Shown here one piece after another: positions 27,065 to 36,645 of a stretch of 64,000 nt of DNA. Positions within the stretch are counted from its first letter, which is position 1, and every line of letters starts with the position of its first letter. Below the pieces are notes generated by a model, which was not told where the DNA came from, searched no databases, and saw nothing but the letters and a program-made list of their open reading frames with translations. The position numbers and the translations under genes are program-made. Source of the stretch: Ostreococcus mediterraneus (taxonomy: Eukaryota > Chlorophyta > Mamiellophyceae > Mamiellales > Bathycoccaceae); the NCBI GenBank assembly GCA_012295225.1, contig WMKK01000010.1:434001-498000 (forward strand). Reading direction: 5' to 3'.

Positions 27065-28270
27065 CTAGTTTGCTTTCTTTTCAATCGCCCATGCGTCGAG
27101 CTGAAACTTCAACACGCACGCGGTGTAAACAAAAAGTACAACAGTGATGACGTTAAAGTCGCAACCGGCCAAGTATGGCGCGCTCGTTTCCGGATTGGTC
27201 GACGCGAAGAGCGTGGCGAGCACGCCCCAACCGCCGACAAAGGCGCCCCACGCGCTTCCTGTAATCCACACCGCATCTTTCACGTACAGCGCGCGCGAAA
27301 GCATCAACGCGTTACCAGACATGACCAAAACGCTCGTTGTAATCGACAACCCTTTCAAAAGCTCTGGATGCTGCACGTTCATGGCGATTTGCGCCACGGG
27401 CATGGCCATAAAGAGCGCCGTGGCGGTCCATCCGCCGACGACGCCCCAAATTTTAGCCATCGCCTGCGACCGCGACCCGTACGCCGCCGCTGCGGCAGCC
27501 GCCACGGTTGGTGTCCAACCCATAAACGGCGTCAGCGCGTTGGAAATGATTTGCGGTGCGGCGAGTAGACCAAAAATTCCGAGCGCGTTTTGATACGCGT
27601 GCCAACCGCCGGGAAACGCGACGCCGAGAAAGCGCGCCGCTGAGAGCCCCAACCCACCTAAAATCGCCACGCACGCCGCCCCGAGCGCAGCAGGCGGCAC
27701 ATTAGACATGTGTCCACTCATCGCAATTTGCGCGAGCAGCACAAACGTCGTCACGACGCCGATGGCTTGCGCCGCGGTCGCCGTCGTCTCGCGTCGGTCG
27801 GCGAAATAGCTCAACAACAGCATGTTCGCCAACAACCCAGCGGCGTAGCCCTGCCAGCTCAGCGCCCCGATCGCCGCCAAATCTCCGCTCTGCGCAAATG
27901 CGTAATTCTTCACGATCTGCGGCGCGGTGAGCAGCGTGAGTGGAACCATGGCGACGAGCGAAAGCGTCTCGGTGACGGCGCCCAAATTCAACGCCCGCGC
28001 GCGCCCCACGCCATCGCCACCGCCACCGCCACCGCCACCGCCCGCGCGCGCCACCACGCACGCCCCGCGTCGCACCTCACGCACCATCGCCGCGCGCGCA
28101 TCATTCGCGTCGACGACGACCCGCTCCCGACGCATTCGCGTCGTCCCACGCGCCACCGACGCACGCGCATCCACGCGCCTGTCGCGCCCTTCGCGCGCGC
28201 CTATCGCGCCCCGCGCGCGCGCCGTCCCGCGCGCGCGCGCGCCCGCCATCATCCCCACCATCGCCGCCAT
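27065..28270 (-). CDS. Chloroplast maltose exporter (MEX1 family)
   Basis: MEX1 moves maltose from starch breakdown out of the plastid across the inner envelope. From ATG 28270 (MAAMVGMMAGARARG) the protein has 401 residues, with an Arg/Ala-rich transit peptide and a Gly-rich tract to about residue 95. Multiple hydrophobic helices follow. Family landmarks are LTAPQIVKNY, LSWQGYAAGLLANMLLLSYF, the second-half AAPQIISN, GGWTATALFMAMPVAQ, and GLSITTSVLVMSGNALMLSR. Length and helix pattern agree with plant MEX1. It fits an alga storing starch in its plastid. The frame upstream to 28507 crosses low-complexity DNA and lacks signal. Confidence 0.9.
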   Translation of the reverse strand: MAAMVGMMAGARARGTARARGAIGAREGRDRRVDARASVARGTTRMRRERVVVDANDARAAMVREVRRGACVVARAGGGGGGGGGDGVGRARALNLGAVTETLSLVAMVPLTLLTAPQIVKNYAFAQSGDLAAIGALSWQGYAAGLLANMLLLSYFADRRETTATAAQAIGVVTTFVLLAQIAMSGHMSNVPPAALGAACVAILGGLGLSAARFLGVAFPGGWHAYQNALGIFGLLAAPQIISNALTPFMGWTPTVAAAAAAAYGSRSQAMAKIWGVVGGWTATALFMAMPVAQIAMNVQHPELLKGLSITTSVLVMSGNALMLSRALYVKDAVWITGSAWGAFVGGWGVLATLFASTNPETSAPYLAGCDFNVITVVLFVYTACVLKFQLDAWAIEKKAN

Positions 28271-28560
28271 CGCACGCGCGCGTCGACCGTCGACGCCGCG
28301 CGCGCGCGTCGACGACTCGCGCGCGCGCGACGTCGCGTCATCGCCACCGTCGACGACTCGCGCCATCGATCGATGTCCAATATCGATCGAATCGAAATTC
28401 GAAAGCACACACGCGTCGATCGAGCAAACGGCATATCGATCACGACGACGCGTGGGTTTTGGCGTTGGATGGATAGGGGTGCGCCATCGGCGCATCTTGT
28501 GCGACATTGCGCGCCGCGTGCGAGTGTTCGACCGCAGTTTCGCGCGCGCCCGGGTTCGTG

Positions 28561-30129
28561 ATGACGTCGTTGATGTGTGCGAGCGCGCTGGTGGCGACGC
28601 GCGCGTCGGCGATGGCGCGAGAGGGGGTGAAGTGCGTGGCGATGGGCGACGGTGTCGATCATCGGCGGTCGAGGCGTCGGCGCGTGACGCGTGCGATGAC
28701 GGTGGGGGCGCTGAAGACGGCGCGTGAGAGCGCGTCTTTGGGTGCGGATAGCGTGCGTTACGATGATAAGGATATCCCGAGCGCGGTTGGGAGCGCGAGT
28801 AAGGAGGATTTGATGCGATGGTTATCGACGCGCGCGTTGCCGTCGCAAAAGATGGCGCTCGAAGTCAACTTGGCCGAGGGTCGTGGGTTGGTGGCGACGG
28901 AGGACATTAAGCGAGGTGAGCAGTTGCTTGGTGTGGATAAGGGCACGTTGATTACGGTGGAACGCGCGATTGCGGAGGCGAAATTGGGGCCGAAGCACGC
29001 GAATTTGCAAGAGTGGAGCGTGCTGGCGACGTTTCTGGCGCAGCAAGCGTTGGCGTTGGATAACGGTACGGCGGGTGCGTTTGGGGATTACATCCGTGCC
29101 CTTCCTCGACGAACGGGAAGTGTGTTAGATTGGCCCGAAGAAGAAGTGGATAAGCTGTTGAAGGGCTCGCCGTCGCGCGCGGCGGCGGCGGAGCGCCAGG
29201 AGAGCGTAAACGCCGCCATCGATGAGATTCGTGACGCGTTTCCGGAACTCACCGTCGGATCCTTGCGCTGGGCGTTCGACATTTTGTTTAGTCGTTTGAT
29301 TCGTTTAGATGCCATGGGTGGCGAGCTCGCGCTCGTACCTTGGGCGGACATGTTGAACCACAAGCCTGGGTGCGCGGCGTTCATCGACTTGAACGGCTCC
29401 GCGGTGAATCTCACGACTGACCGCGCGTACGTAAAGGGTGAACAAGTGTGGGCGTCGTATGGGCAGCGCCCATCGAGCGAACTGTTGATTTCCTACGGTT
29501 TCGCACCCGCGGTTGGCGACAATCCCGATGATGAGTACGCCCTCACGCTCGGCGTCGACGGCAACGACCAGTTCGCCGAAGTCAAGGCGCAAGTGCTTAG
29601 AGATATGGGATTGAACCCGGTAGAAACGTTTCCGTTGAAACTTTCGGGATATCCACGTCAGTTGTTACAGTACGCATCGTTTGTACTGTGCAGCCCGGAA
29701 AAGGCGAGCGATCTTCCGGGATTGGCGAAGACGGCGTTCACCGGGAGCAACGGCATCGGGCAATCCATTTTCGACGCCGCGCGGGGCGTGATGAATGGCC
29801 AGGCGCGCGGAAAGCAAGGGGTAATTTTAGGTGGCATCGCAGGCGAAATTGCAGTTCGCGAAATGTTAGCTGATATGTGCGCCGATGCATTGAGCGCGTA
29901 TCCGAATACCCTCGAAAAGGATAAAGGCGTGGCGCAAGGTCGCATGCCGGATTTCCCAGGTGCCGACGCGTGGACGGGCGTCGCCCCTGAAGCCATCCGA
30001 GCGACGCAGCGGACGGTGTCTGCGGCGCGCGTGCGCTTGAGCGAGCGACGCATCTTAGCGAAAACGGATAGCGAAGTTCGCCTGCAGCTTAAAAAACTCA
30101 AGACGCAGCAACTTAACCAGTCCATGTGA
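28561..30129 (+). CDS. Plastid SET-domain lysine methyltransferase, Rubisco LSMT-like
   Basis: From ATG 28561 (MTSLMCASALVATRASAMAR) the protein has 522 residues, beginning with a transit-like leader. The split SET domain spans about residues 85-320: NLAEGRGLVATEDIKRGEQLL at the N-flank, WADMLNHKPGC (SAM-binding NH) and VWASYGQRPSSELLISYGF with the catalytic Tyr region. The C-terminal helical Rubisco LSMT substrate-binding domain follows. Plant homologues trimethylate Rubisco large subunit or plastid fructose-bisphosphate aldolase. The substrate here is not decided by sequence. The start lies 290 bp from the divergent MEX1 start, with ATCGAT-rich DNA between them. Confidence 0.88.
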   Translation: MTSLMCASALVATRASAMAREGVKCVAMGDGVDHRRSRRRRVTRAMTVGALKTARESASLGADSVRYDDKDIPSAVGSASKEDLMRWLSTRALPSQKMALEVNLAEGRGLVATEDIKRGEQLLGVDKGTLITVERAIAEAKLGPKHANLQEWSVLATFLAQQALALDNGTAGAFGDYIRALPRRTGSVLDWPEEEVDKLLKGSPSRAAAAERQESVNAAIDEIRDAFPELTVGSLRWAFDILFSRLIRLDAMGGELALVPWADMLNHKPGCAAFIDLNGSAVNLTTDRAYVKGEQVWASYGQRPSSELLISYGFAPAVGDNPDDEYALTLGVDGNDQFAEVKAQVLRDMGLNPVETFPLKLSGYPRQLLQYASFVLCSPEKASDLPGLAKTAFTGSNGIGQSIFDAARGVMNGQARGKQGVILGGIAGEIAVREMLADMCADALSAYPNTLEKDKGVAQGRMPDFPGADAWTGVAPEAIRATQRTVSAARVRLSERRILAKTDSEVRLQLKKLKTQQLNQSM

Positions 30130-30418
30130 GTGTGAGATTTTTTTAGAAGAGTTTAATAGGATCAACATCGAGCGAGCGCTTTACCACATCATCCATCTGT
30201 CGTTCGGTTGAGCACGCTTAGAAAGAGAAGAACAATCGATTATTGACGCGCGATGCGTACGTGACGACTATCGGTTTAAGAAATTATCTCTCTGTTTGTT
30301 TACACCCTCCAACAAGTTTTCACAGACGCGTCGTCTAGTACTTGGCGCCTGAGCTAAAACCCGCAATCCACTAACGGCGTGACTACCGAACGATTATGCA
30401 AAGCCACTAGGCTCGCAT
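30130..30418. other. Convergent intergenic region, 289 bp
   Basis: This AT-richer spacer holds the 3' ends of the SET gene and eS7. I looked for tRNA-like arms and a T-loop GTTCGAAT pattern on both strands and found none. No open frame of note. Confidence 0.5.
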
Positions 30419-31457
30419 TTACGCTTGCACCGGGAAATCGAACGACGCCTCCTTGCCCGTGAGCTTCTTGTACACACCCGCGAACGTGTCGAGCTTGTAC
30501 TCAGTGGTGTTGCGATCCTTCGGGTCCAAGTAAATCTTCAAGAGACGCGAGCCGTCCAAGCGGAAGCGTTGGCGCTTGCCGACAATCTCCGTGGGGTACA
30601 CCAAATCTTCCAACAAAGCATTGTGAACGGCCGTAAGGGTACGGCTGCGAGGGCGCGCACGCGCGAGGTTGTTCGACGGAACCGGCATAATGCGTCGGTT
30701 CGCGACGATCACCACATCCTTACCGCTGAACTTCTTCTCGAGCTCGCGCACCAAGCGCTGTTGAATCTTATGGTACGACTTCAACGATCGAAACGGCACT
30801 TGGATAACGATCGCGGTGCGACCACCAGCGACTTCAACCTCCGAGGCACCGTTGATGTAGAGGTCCTTAAGGTCCGCCTTGAGTTCGGCGTTCGTCGCCT
30901 CGAGGTCGAACAGGGCCTGCGCGCGCGAATCAAAACTCCATGGTCAGTACACGAGCTCACGCAGAGTCGCCGCGCCGCGCACGCGCTGCGTCCCGCGCCG
31001 CGCGCACACGGACTTATCGTCAAATCATCAACATTTCTACCCCGCCCAATGCGTCGTCGCGCGCACCACCGCGCGCCGACGCGCGCGAACGCGCGCGCAC
31101 AAACCCTAAAACCACGACCGCACATCGATCGATGCGACGTACCTGCGCCACGGTCTCTTCGAACGCCGACAAGCTCGCGCCGCCCGGCTTCACAATCTAC
31201 GAATGCAGAACACAAACAGAATAACGCGTCAGTCTCGCGTGCACAGCGCACAGCGCGATCGCCGCGTCGCTCGCGACGACGGGCGAGGGAAACACCGCGC
31301 GCGCGATCGCCATCGGCAAAGCCCCAGCCGCGCATCCATCGGCCGAGCCAGCCGTGGCGCGCTCGCGTCGCGCGCGACCGAGCGCGGTGCGCGCGCGAGG
31401 AGGAGACGAATGCGCGAATGTTCGTGGCGCGTGACGCACCTTCATGGTCGCAGACAT
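30419..31457 (-). CDS. Cytosolic 40S ribosomal protein eS7, three exons
   Basis: The model on the minus strand is complement(join(30419..30916,31143..31196,31440..31457)), 189 residues. Exon 1 encodes MSATMK, exon 2 [18 protein letters not shown], and exon 3 [20 protein letters not shown] onward through [42 protein letters not shown] and [12 protein letters not shown]. This is a complete eS7. Introns are 243 nt (donor GTGCGT, branch ACTGAC with A at 31229) and 226 nt (donor GTACGT, branch A at 30944), both ending in AG with exact phase 0. A telo-box lies in the second intron. The retroelement starts only 81 bp upstream of the ATG. Confidence 0.95.
31101..31109 (+). promoter_or_regulatory. Telo-box (AAACCCTAA) within an eS7 intron
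   Basis: AAACCCTAA lies about 350 bp downstream of the eS7 start codon, inside intron 2. A role as an intronic enhancer is inferred by analogy with plant ribosomal protein genes. Confidence 0.45.
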
Positions 31458-31690
31458 CGTTTCAACGCTTCGTAAACGACGGGAAAAGGCGGAACGCGAC
31501 GCGATGCGACGGCGTTTTGGGCCGTAAGGGTATTGATAGAAGGACGATGTCTCGTTAATGGACGTATGGTCTTAACTATTGGTTACTGTAACGTATTTTG
31601 CGATATGTTCGCACTAATCAATTATGTAGAATGTACGTGCCGACGGGCTAGGTCTTTGCGCCGCCGTTTTGGTAGTAGACGTCGCGCGCG

Positions 31691-32015
31691 NNNNNNNNNN
31701 NNNNNNNNNNNNNNNNNNNNNNNNNNNNNNNNNNNNNNNNNNNNNNNNNNNNNNNNNNNNNNNNNNNNNNNNNNNNNNNNNNNNNNNNNNNNNNNNNNNN
31801 NNNNNNNNNNNNNNNNNNNNNNNNNNNNNNNNNNNNNNNNNNNNNNNNNNNNNNNNNNNNNNNNNNNNNNNNNNNNNNNNNNNNNNNNNNNNNNNNNNNN
31901 NNNNNNNNNNNNNNNNNNNNNNNNNNNNNNNNNNNNNNNNNNNNNNNNNNNNNNNNNNNNNNNNNNNNNNNNNNNNNNNNNNNNNNNNNNNNNNNNNNNN
32001 NNNNNNNNNNNNNNN
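31691..32015. other. Assembly gap of 325 N
   Basis: Unresolved bases inside the left part of the retroelement, probably because the repeat could not be assembled. The true length is unknown. Confidence 0.99.
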
Positions 32016-32175
32016 ACACAGTAAAGCGCCAAGTGTTTCTGGTCGAACACAGAGCTTACAACCCGACGAGACAGGGTTTGCGCCACGTGCAGACAAGCAC
32101 GCGCGCCGAAGCGAACGAAGGTAAAAAAGGGGGAACGCGTGTGAGCCTCCTGAGTGCGCCGACAAAGCATTCAAA

Positions 32176-34053
32176 ATGACTACTTTCAAGTATGTCGTAA
32201 CGCCGTTCTGCTCACCAGACGGCATTCTCACCTCTCTTGGCCGGGTGCGCCTGAGAACCGAGTCTGGCGAGACCATGCGCGCGGCGCTTGAGACGGCTCA
32301 GCTGAGCGGCGCCCTTGACATAAGAAAGATTTCCCATCAGCGGATGGCTATCAATGACGCGACTGACGTCATTGATATGACCTTTTTAAGTGCAGATTGG
32401 ACGGACCCCGAGAAGATGTACGACATCATTCGTGACATCCAAAAAAAGGCGCGACCAAATCTCAAAGCTGAGAAGCCGGATTCGGACGAGAGCGACGGAG
32501 ACCCAGGTTCAACGGAATCAAGTGCAGAACAAGAATCGAACAGGGCGTTCAACTGTCATCGGGCGTTAAAACTGGTGGCCATAGCGGAGATCAAGCGACT
32601 CAAGTCCGTGCTGTCCAAGCAATCGCAAGATGTATTATTGACCATGTTAGAGAGTTTACGAGCGTTGCATTCGCGGGACGGCGAATTCCTCCTTCTTCTC
32701 CGCGCCTTCGTCGGTACGCTGCCGAAGGCTGAAGAAATCGATCAAAATATGAAGGATACCTGGAACAGTTTTTCCATCAAGGATCCTGACAAACTTACGG
32801 GAACGTATGTTTGCAATCTACTGATCGAAGTGACTCGTTTCTTCTTTGAAATCGACGCGGTACTCACCACAATCGGCTGCGATCCGACGACAAACCGAGA
32901 CAAGTACTCGCGTTTCCGCTCCATGACATCCGGTACAGTGATCGATAAAGAGATGGCCGAATACGAGCGACACGCGCGACGCTCGAAGAAATCGACAAAT
33001 CTGGAAGAGGCTTTCGAAGAACTCCAAGCACACTTTCAAAGTAGGGCGTTCATCGAAGAGACGACGCAAGCATCATCTGCCAACAGAACGTCTCGAGGAA
33101 CGACTGCCGATGGGTCATCGCGAGCCAAAGCCATCCAAGTCAACAACGTTAAGGGCAAGCAAGGCCGCAAACAAGGTGACAAGGCAAAACCGAAAGACAA
33201 GGGTAAGGCGAAGGGAACGTCGAACTACACGGAGGANCAACGCGAAAAGTTCGCTGAGTGGAGAAAGCGGAATCCGGGCATTTGTGCGTACTGCGAGGAG
33301 AAAGTAGATGCCGGACATTTCGGAAAATGTGATCGAAAAAAGCCGATTGGAGAATTGGCGGCCGACAACCCACTGCGATTGGCGAAGGATACCCAGGGAA
33401 GCAGCGGTAGCGGAGGCGTATTCACGTGCCGGCCGATGACGGTCTACCGAGCGTCGCCATCCGTTGGACAGTCCAACACCATTCTCGACACTGGAGCAGC
33501 TGCAGGGTCGTATGTGTCAANCGACAAGGGTTTCGATGCACGCACCATCGTCGAGGTCAACAGTCTGATCAAGGGGATCGGAGGCGGCAAAGCGAGAGTG
33601 TGTAAAGCGGGAACCGTGTACATCCGTGTACCGGGCCGCGTCTGCCTCGAAAATGGACAATTTGAGGCCCGCCGCGTCAACATCAGGTACGATGCGGCGT
33701 ACACCCCGGACTTGGATGAGACGAAGACAAATCTGATCGGTACCTCGTCGTTAGTGTACGACGGAGGAATCGTCTGCATGAAGGCAGCCAACGTTGCGGA
33801 GTTCGGAAAGCAAGCGACGCACACAGCCCAAGGCGATCAACTNCTCCATCTAGGAGCTGTGCATGCTATCAAGGATCGCGTGCAAAGAGTTGAANTCCGC
33901 CTCACCGCGCGCAACGGACTTCTTTACTTCCCAAGCTTCGAGTACCTCACCCAGGGTGAGATTGAAGCCCTGGAGCCGAACCCTCCCAAAGCACTCACGC
34001 AACTCGGCCCGATGTTGGAAGACATGGACCAATCCGACTCAGAGTCTGATTGA
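32176..34053 (+). CDS. Gag-protease polyprotein of the retroelement
   Basis: This 625-residue frame has a helical, charged gag-like region (residues 1-290), a Lys-rich basic linker (about 320-350), and a zinc-knuckle-like block CAYCEEKVDAGHFGKC near 375. A retroviral-type aspartic protease signature follows: ILDTGAAAGSYVS near residue 440, with a later IGGGKARV flap-like stretch. The order gag, knuckle, protease is that of LTR retrotransposons. The knuckle spacing differs from the usual CX2CX4HX4C. Single unread bases (N) occur at several places. The family (copia or gypsy) cannot be settled without a polymerase, which is not present. Treated as a fossil element gene. Confidence 0.75.
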   Translation: MTTFKYVVTPFCSPDGILTSLGRVRLRTESGETMRAALETAQLSGALDIRKISHQRMAINDATDVIDMTFLSADWTDPEKMYDIIRDIQKKARPNLKAEKPDSDESDGDPGSTESSAEQESNRAFNCHRALKLVAIAEIKRLKSVLSKQSQDVLLTMLESLRALHSRDGEFLLLLRAFVGTLPKAEEIDQNMKDTWNSFSIKDPDKLTGTYVCNLLIEVTRFFFEIDAVLTTIGCDPTTNRDKYSRFRSMTSGTVIDKEMAEYERHARRSKKSTNLEEAFEELQAHFQSRAFIEETTQASSANRTSRGTTADGSSRAKAIQVNNVKGKQGRKQGDKAKPKDKGKAKGTSNYTEXQREKFAEWRKRNPGICAYCEEKVDAGHFGKCDRKKPIGELAADNPLRLAKDTQGSSGSGGVFTCRPMTVYRASPSVGQSNTILDTGAAAGSYVSXDKGFDARTIVEVNSLIKGIGGGKARVCKAGTVYIRVPGRVCLENGQFEARRVNIRYDAAYTPDLDETKTNLIGTSSLVYDGGIVCMKAANVAEFGKQATHTAQGDQXLHLGAVHAIKDRVQRVEXRLTARNGLLYFPSFEYLTQGEIEALEPNPPKALTQLGPMLEDMDQSDSESD

Positions 34054-34353
34054 CTGCGTACGTCTGGAGGGCGTCACGATATTTCCGAAGCTGCTGCTCT
34101 CGCGGTGGCCGGAGTTGACAGGCAACCTCGGTTGGCTGCTCGAAGCGCAAGCNTTGTTATACACAGACCAAGACTCCGTACTAAGTCAACTTTTCGACTA
34201 TCTAACACCCGCTTGTGACTCGCGCCGGCGCCGGTTGACAGGGACAACTTTCAGAACGCGTATTTGGATCCAGCGAGACTCCATCTAAGGCTACTAGTTG
34301 CTCTCGGTTAACCGCCCATCGATCAGGTATAGGGTCTTACATTGGTGGCGNCA

Positions 34354-34492
34354 ATTTCATGGCCGGTTTCTGACGACGGACACGACGATTTTAGCGTACG
34401 AGCATGCGTTAATTACATGGACAAGTATGGATAAATGATGATGGGACAAAATATTCGCTTTCATGGTCGCTGATGGACGCGTTGTCGGATGA
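34354..34492. other. Flank between the retroelement and the ABC-F gene
   Basis: A short AT-richer spacer that holds the 3' end of the minus-strand ABC-F gene. Nothing else recognised. Confidence 0.4.
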
Positions 34493-36430
34493 CTACACGG
34501 GCATCGGGCGAAACTTGAGCGGTTTCGGGGCTTCGCCGCCGAGACGTTGCAGACGGTTGGCTTCGTATTCGTCGTAAGAACCTTCGAAGAATACGACGGT
34601 GGAGTCGCCTTCGTACGCCATGATGTGAGTTGCGATTTTGTTCAAGAACCAGCGGTCGTGGGAAATGCATATGGTGGTGCCGTTCCAGGATTCGATGGCG
34701 TCTTCGAGGCAACGCAAGGTGGCGACGTCCAAATCGTTCGTGGGTTCGTCGAGGAGTAAGCAGTTACCGCCAGAGGTGAGCGTACGCGCGAGCTGCAAGC
34801 GGTTTCTTTCGCCACCGGAGAGCTGGCCAACCTTCTTTTGTTGATCGGCGCTCTTGAAATTGTACCATGAGCAGTATGCTCGGGCGTTCACTTGGCGGTT
34901 ACCGAGGTTGATTTCCTCGGCGCCGCCGCTCAAGGTGTCAAACACTGTCTTCTCTGGGTCCAAGCTATCGCGGCTTTGGTCGACGTACATCAACTTCACG
35001 GTCTCTCCGACAGTCAATTTACCTCCGTCGGGAGTTTCTTGACCGGTCACCATCTTGAACAGTGTGGTTTTACCCGCCCCGTTACCTCCGACGATGCCGA
35101 CAACGGAACCCGGCGGGATGATGGCGTTGAAGTTATCTATGAGTAAGCCACGGCCAGGATAGCCCTTCTGCAAGCCTTCGGCAGTGATAACGACATCACC
35201 AAGTCGTGGTGCGGCGGGAATGGTGATGGAATCAAGATCTTGTCGCGCTTGGAACTGCGCGGCTTGTTGGCAAAGCTCTTCGTACGCGCGAAGTCTCGCT
35301 TTGCCCTTCTTAACTTGACCCTTGGCGTTCGAGCGCACCCATTCAAGCTCTTTCTCCATTTGACGGTCAAGGCTACTCTTCTTCTTGTTTTCAGATTCCA
35401 ATCGCGAGCCCTTGCTTTCGAGCCAGGCGGAGTAATTGCCCTCGAACGGAATGCCTTCGCCGCGGTCGAGTTCTAAAATCCAGCCCGCGACGTTGTCCAA
35501 GAAGTAACGGTCGTGCGTGATAGCAACCACGGTACCGGGAAACGTGGCCAAAAACTGCTCGAGCCACGCCACGGATTCGGCGTCCAAGTGATTCGTCGGT
35601 TCGTCGAGAAGCAAAATGTCTGGCTGCGACAATAATAAGCGGCAAATCGCGACGCGTCTGCGTTCACCTCCGGATAAATTCTTCACCAACGCATCGCCCG
35701 GTGGGCATCGCAACGCATCCATTGCGCGCTCAACCGTGCGTTCAAGTTCCCACGCGTTAGATGCGTCAAGCTTGCTTTGCAATTGGTCCATGCGCTTCAT
35801 CAACGCGTCCACGTTGGCGTCTGGGTTCGTCATATCCATCGCGATTTGATTATACTCATCCAAATCCGCCTGCACCGCCTTCACGCCCACCGCGATGTTC
35901 TCCGCCACGGTCTCACCATCATCCAATTCTGGTTCTTGGGACAAATACCCAATCTTAATCCCAGGCTCCAAGTACACCTCGCCGTCAAACGCCGTATCCA
36001 CGCCGGCTAAAATCTTCATCAACGTCGATTTACCCGCACCATTTGCCCCTAAAATACCAATCTTCGCCCCCAAGTACATGCCCAGATTAATATTCCTAAT
36101 CAATTCCTTCCCCGTCGGCGTCACTTTACGCACTTTATTCATGCTTAAAATAATCTTCCGCGTCTCCGTCTGGTACGCCGAACCCGACTTCACCTCCCCC
36201 GGGGACTTATACTTCCCCGCCGATGCGCCACCACCGCCGCCGCCCGACGCCTTACCCCCGCCCCCACCCGGCGGCGGGGCCGCTCCACCTTTTCGCGCCG
36301 ATTTCTTCCCCGCGCGCGTCACCACGCGCGCGCATCGTCGCGCCGCGCCGCCGACGCGCCCCGTGGCCCCTGTGCGCCCACGCGCCGCGAACATCGTCGC
36401 CGTCATCGCGCCGCTCGACGTCGCGAACAT
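34493..36430 (-). CDS. ettA: Plastid-targeted EttA-type ABC-F translation factor
   Basis: From ATG 36430 (MFATSSGAMTATMFAARG) the protein has 645 residues. A transit-like leader and a Gly/Ala/Ser/Lys-rich tract fill the first 75 or so. The rest aligns closely in order with bacterial EttA. The first ABC domain has GANGAGKST, LSGGERRRVA and DEPTNHLDAESVAWLE. Then come the arm and P-site tRNA-interaction motif linker with EKELEWVRSNAKGQVKKGKA. The second ABC domain has GGNGAGKTTL, LSGGERNRLQ and DEPTNDLD, with a conserved ISHDRWFL. EttA gates the first peptide bond according to ATP/ADP level by binding the ribosomal E site, so a plastid-ribosome role is inferred. Met at 36406 is an alternative start. 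Confidence 0.93.
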   Translation of the reverse strand: MFATSSGAMTATMFAARGRTGATGRVGGAARRCARVVTRAGKKSARKGGAAPPPGGGGGKASGGGGGGASAGKYKSPGEVKSGSAYQTETRKIILSMNKVRKVTPTGKELIRNINLGMYLGAKIGILGANGAGKSTLMKILAGVDTAFDGEVYLEPGIKIGYLSQEPELDDGETVAENIAVGVKAVQADLDEYNQIAMDMTNPDANVDALMKRMDQLQSKLDASNAWELERTVERAMDALRCPPGDALVKNLSGGERRRVAICRLLLSQPDILLLDEPTNHLDAESVAWLEQFLATFPGTVVAITHDRYFLDNVAGWILELDRGEGIPFEGNYSAWLESKGSRLESENKKKSSLDRQMEKELEWVRSNAKGQVKKGKARLRAYEELCQQAAQFQARQDLDSITIPAAPRLGDVVITAEGLQKGYPGRGLLIDNFNAIIPPGSVVGIVGGNGAGKTTLFKMVTGQETPDGGKLTVGETVKLMYVDQSRDSLDPEKTVFDTLSGGAEEINLGNRQVNARAYCSWYNFKSADQQKKVGQLSGGERNRLQLARTLTSGGNCLLLDEPTNDLDVATLRCLEDAIESWNGTTICISHDRWFLNKIATHIMAYEGDSTVVFFEGSYDEYEANRLQRLGGEAPKPLKFRPMPV

Positions 36431-36645
36431 CTCGAGCGATCGCAAAGACGACGCGCACACAGAGCGACCCGGTTCGCGATTCCACGCGATCGATGCGCCA
36501 ACGCGCGCGCGCGTGTGCGGCGACGCACGCGACGACATCGCGCGCGCGCAGGTTTTGGCGCGTCGAGTCCCCCCTCGTGTTCCTGGTCATGATTGGTGAA
36601 ACCAATATTCCTCACCGTTCGTCGCCATTCGTCGTCGCGACCGCG
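36431..36645. promoter_or_regulatory. Divergent promoter, EttA / PDAT, with paired CCAAT boxes
   Basis: The spacer is 215 bp. At 36592-36606 there is a perfect palindromic pair, ATTGGTGAAACCAAT, offering a CCAAT box to each strand. It lies 39 bp before the PDAT start chosen here and about 160 bp before the EttA start. Confidence 0.5.

Larger units (their letters stand above)
31539..34353 (+). mobile_element. Non-autonomous LTR-type retroelement with gag-protease (fossil), possibly Ty1/copia-related
   Basis: The outer limits are set by similarity to the two halves of the short copy at 4674-4804. Parts seen are a left end (31539-31620), an assembly gap (31691-32015), a gag-protease reading frame (32176-34053), a non-coding tail and a right end (34316-34353) that finishes in TTACATTGGTGGCG plus one unread base. 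No reverse transcriptase, RNase H or integrase region is visible, so any movement would depend on another element. The gag-protease frame looks whole apart from unread bases. No pair of long direct repeats can be aligned, partly because of the gap, so the age cannot be dated. It sits in the upstream region of eS7. Confidence 0.75.

Noticed and set aside
30130-30418. tRNA-like patch in the SET/eS7 spacer
   Set aside because: No consistent acceptor stem or T-arm could be folded on either strand.
31533-32276. Open frames crossing the N run
   Set aside because: They are open only because unread bases do not count as stops.
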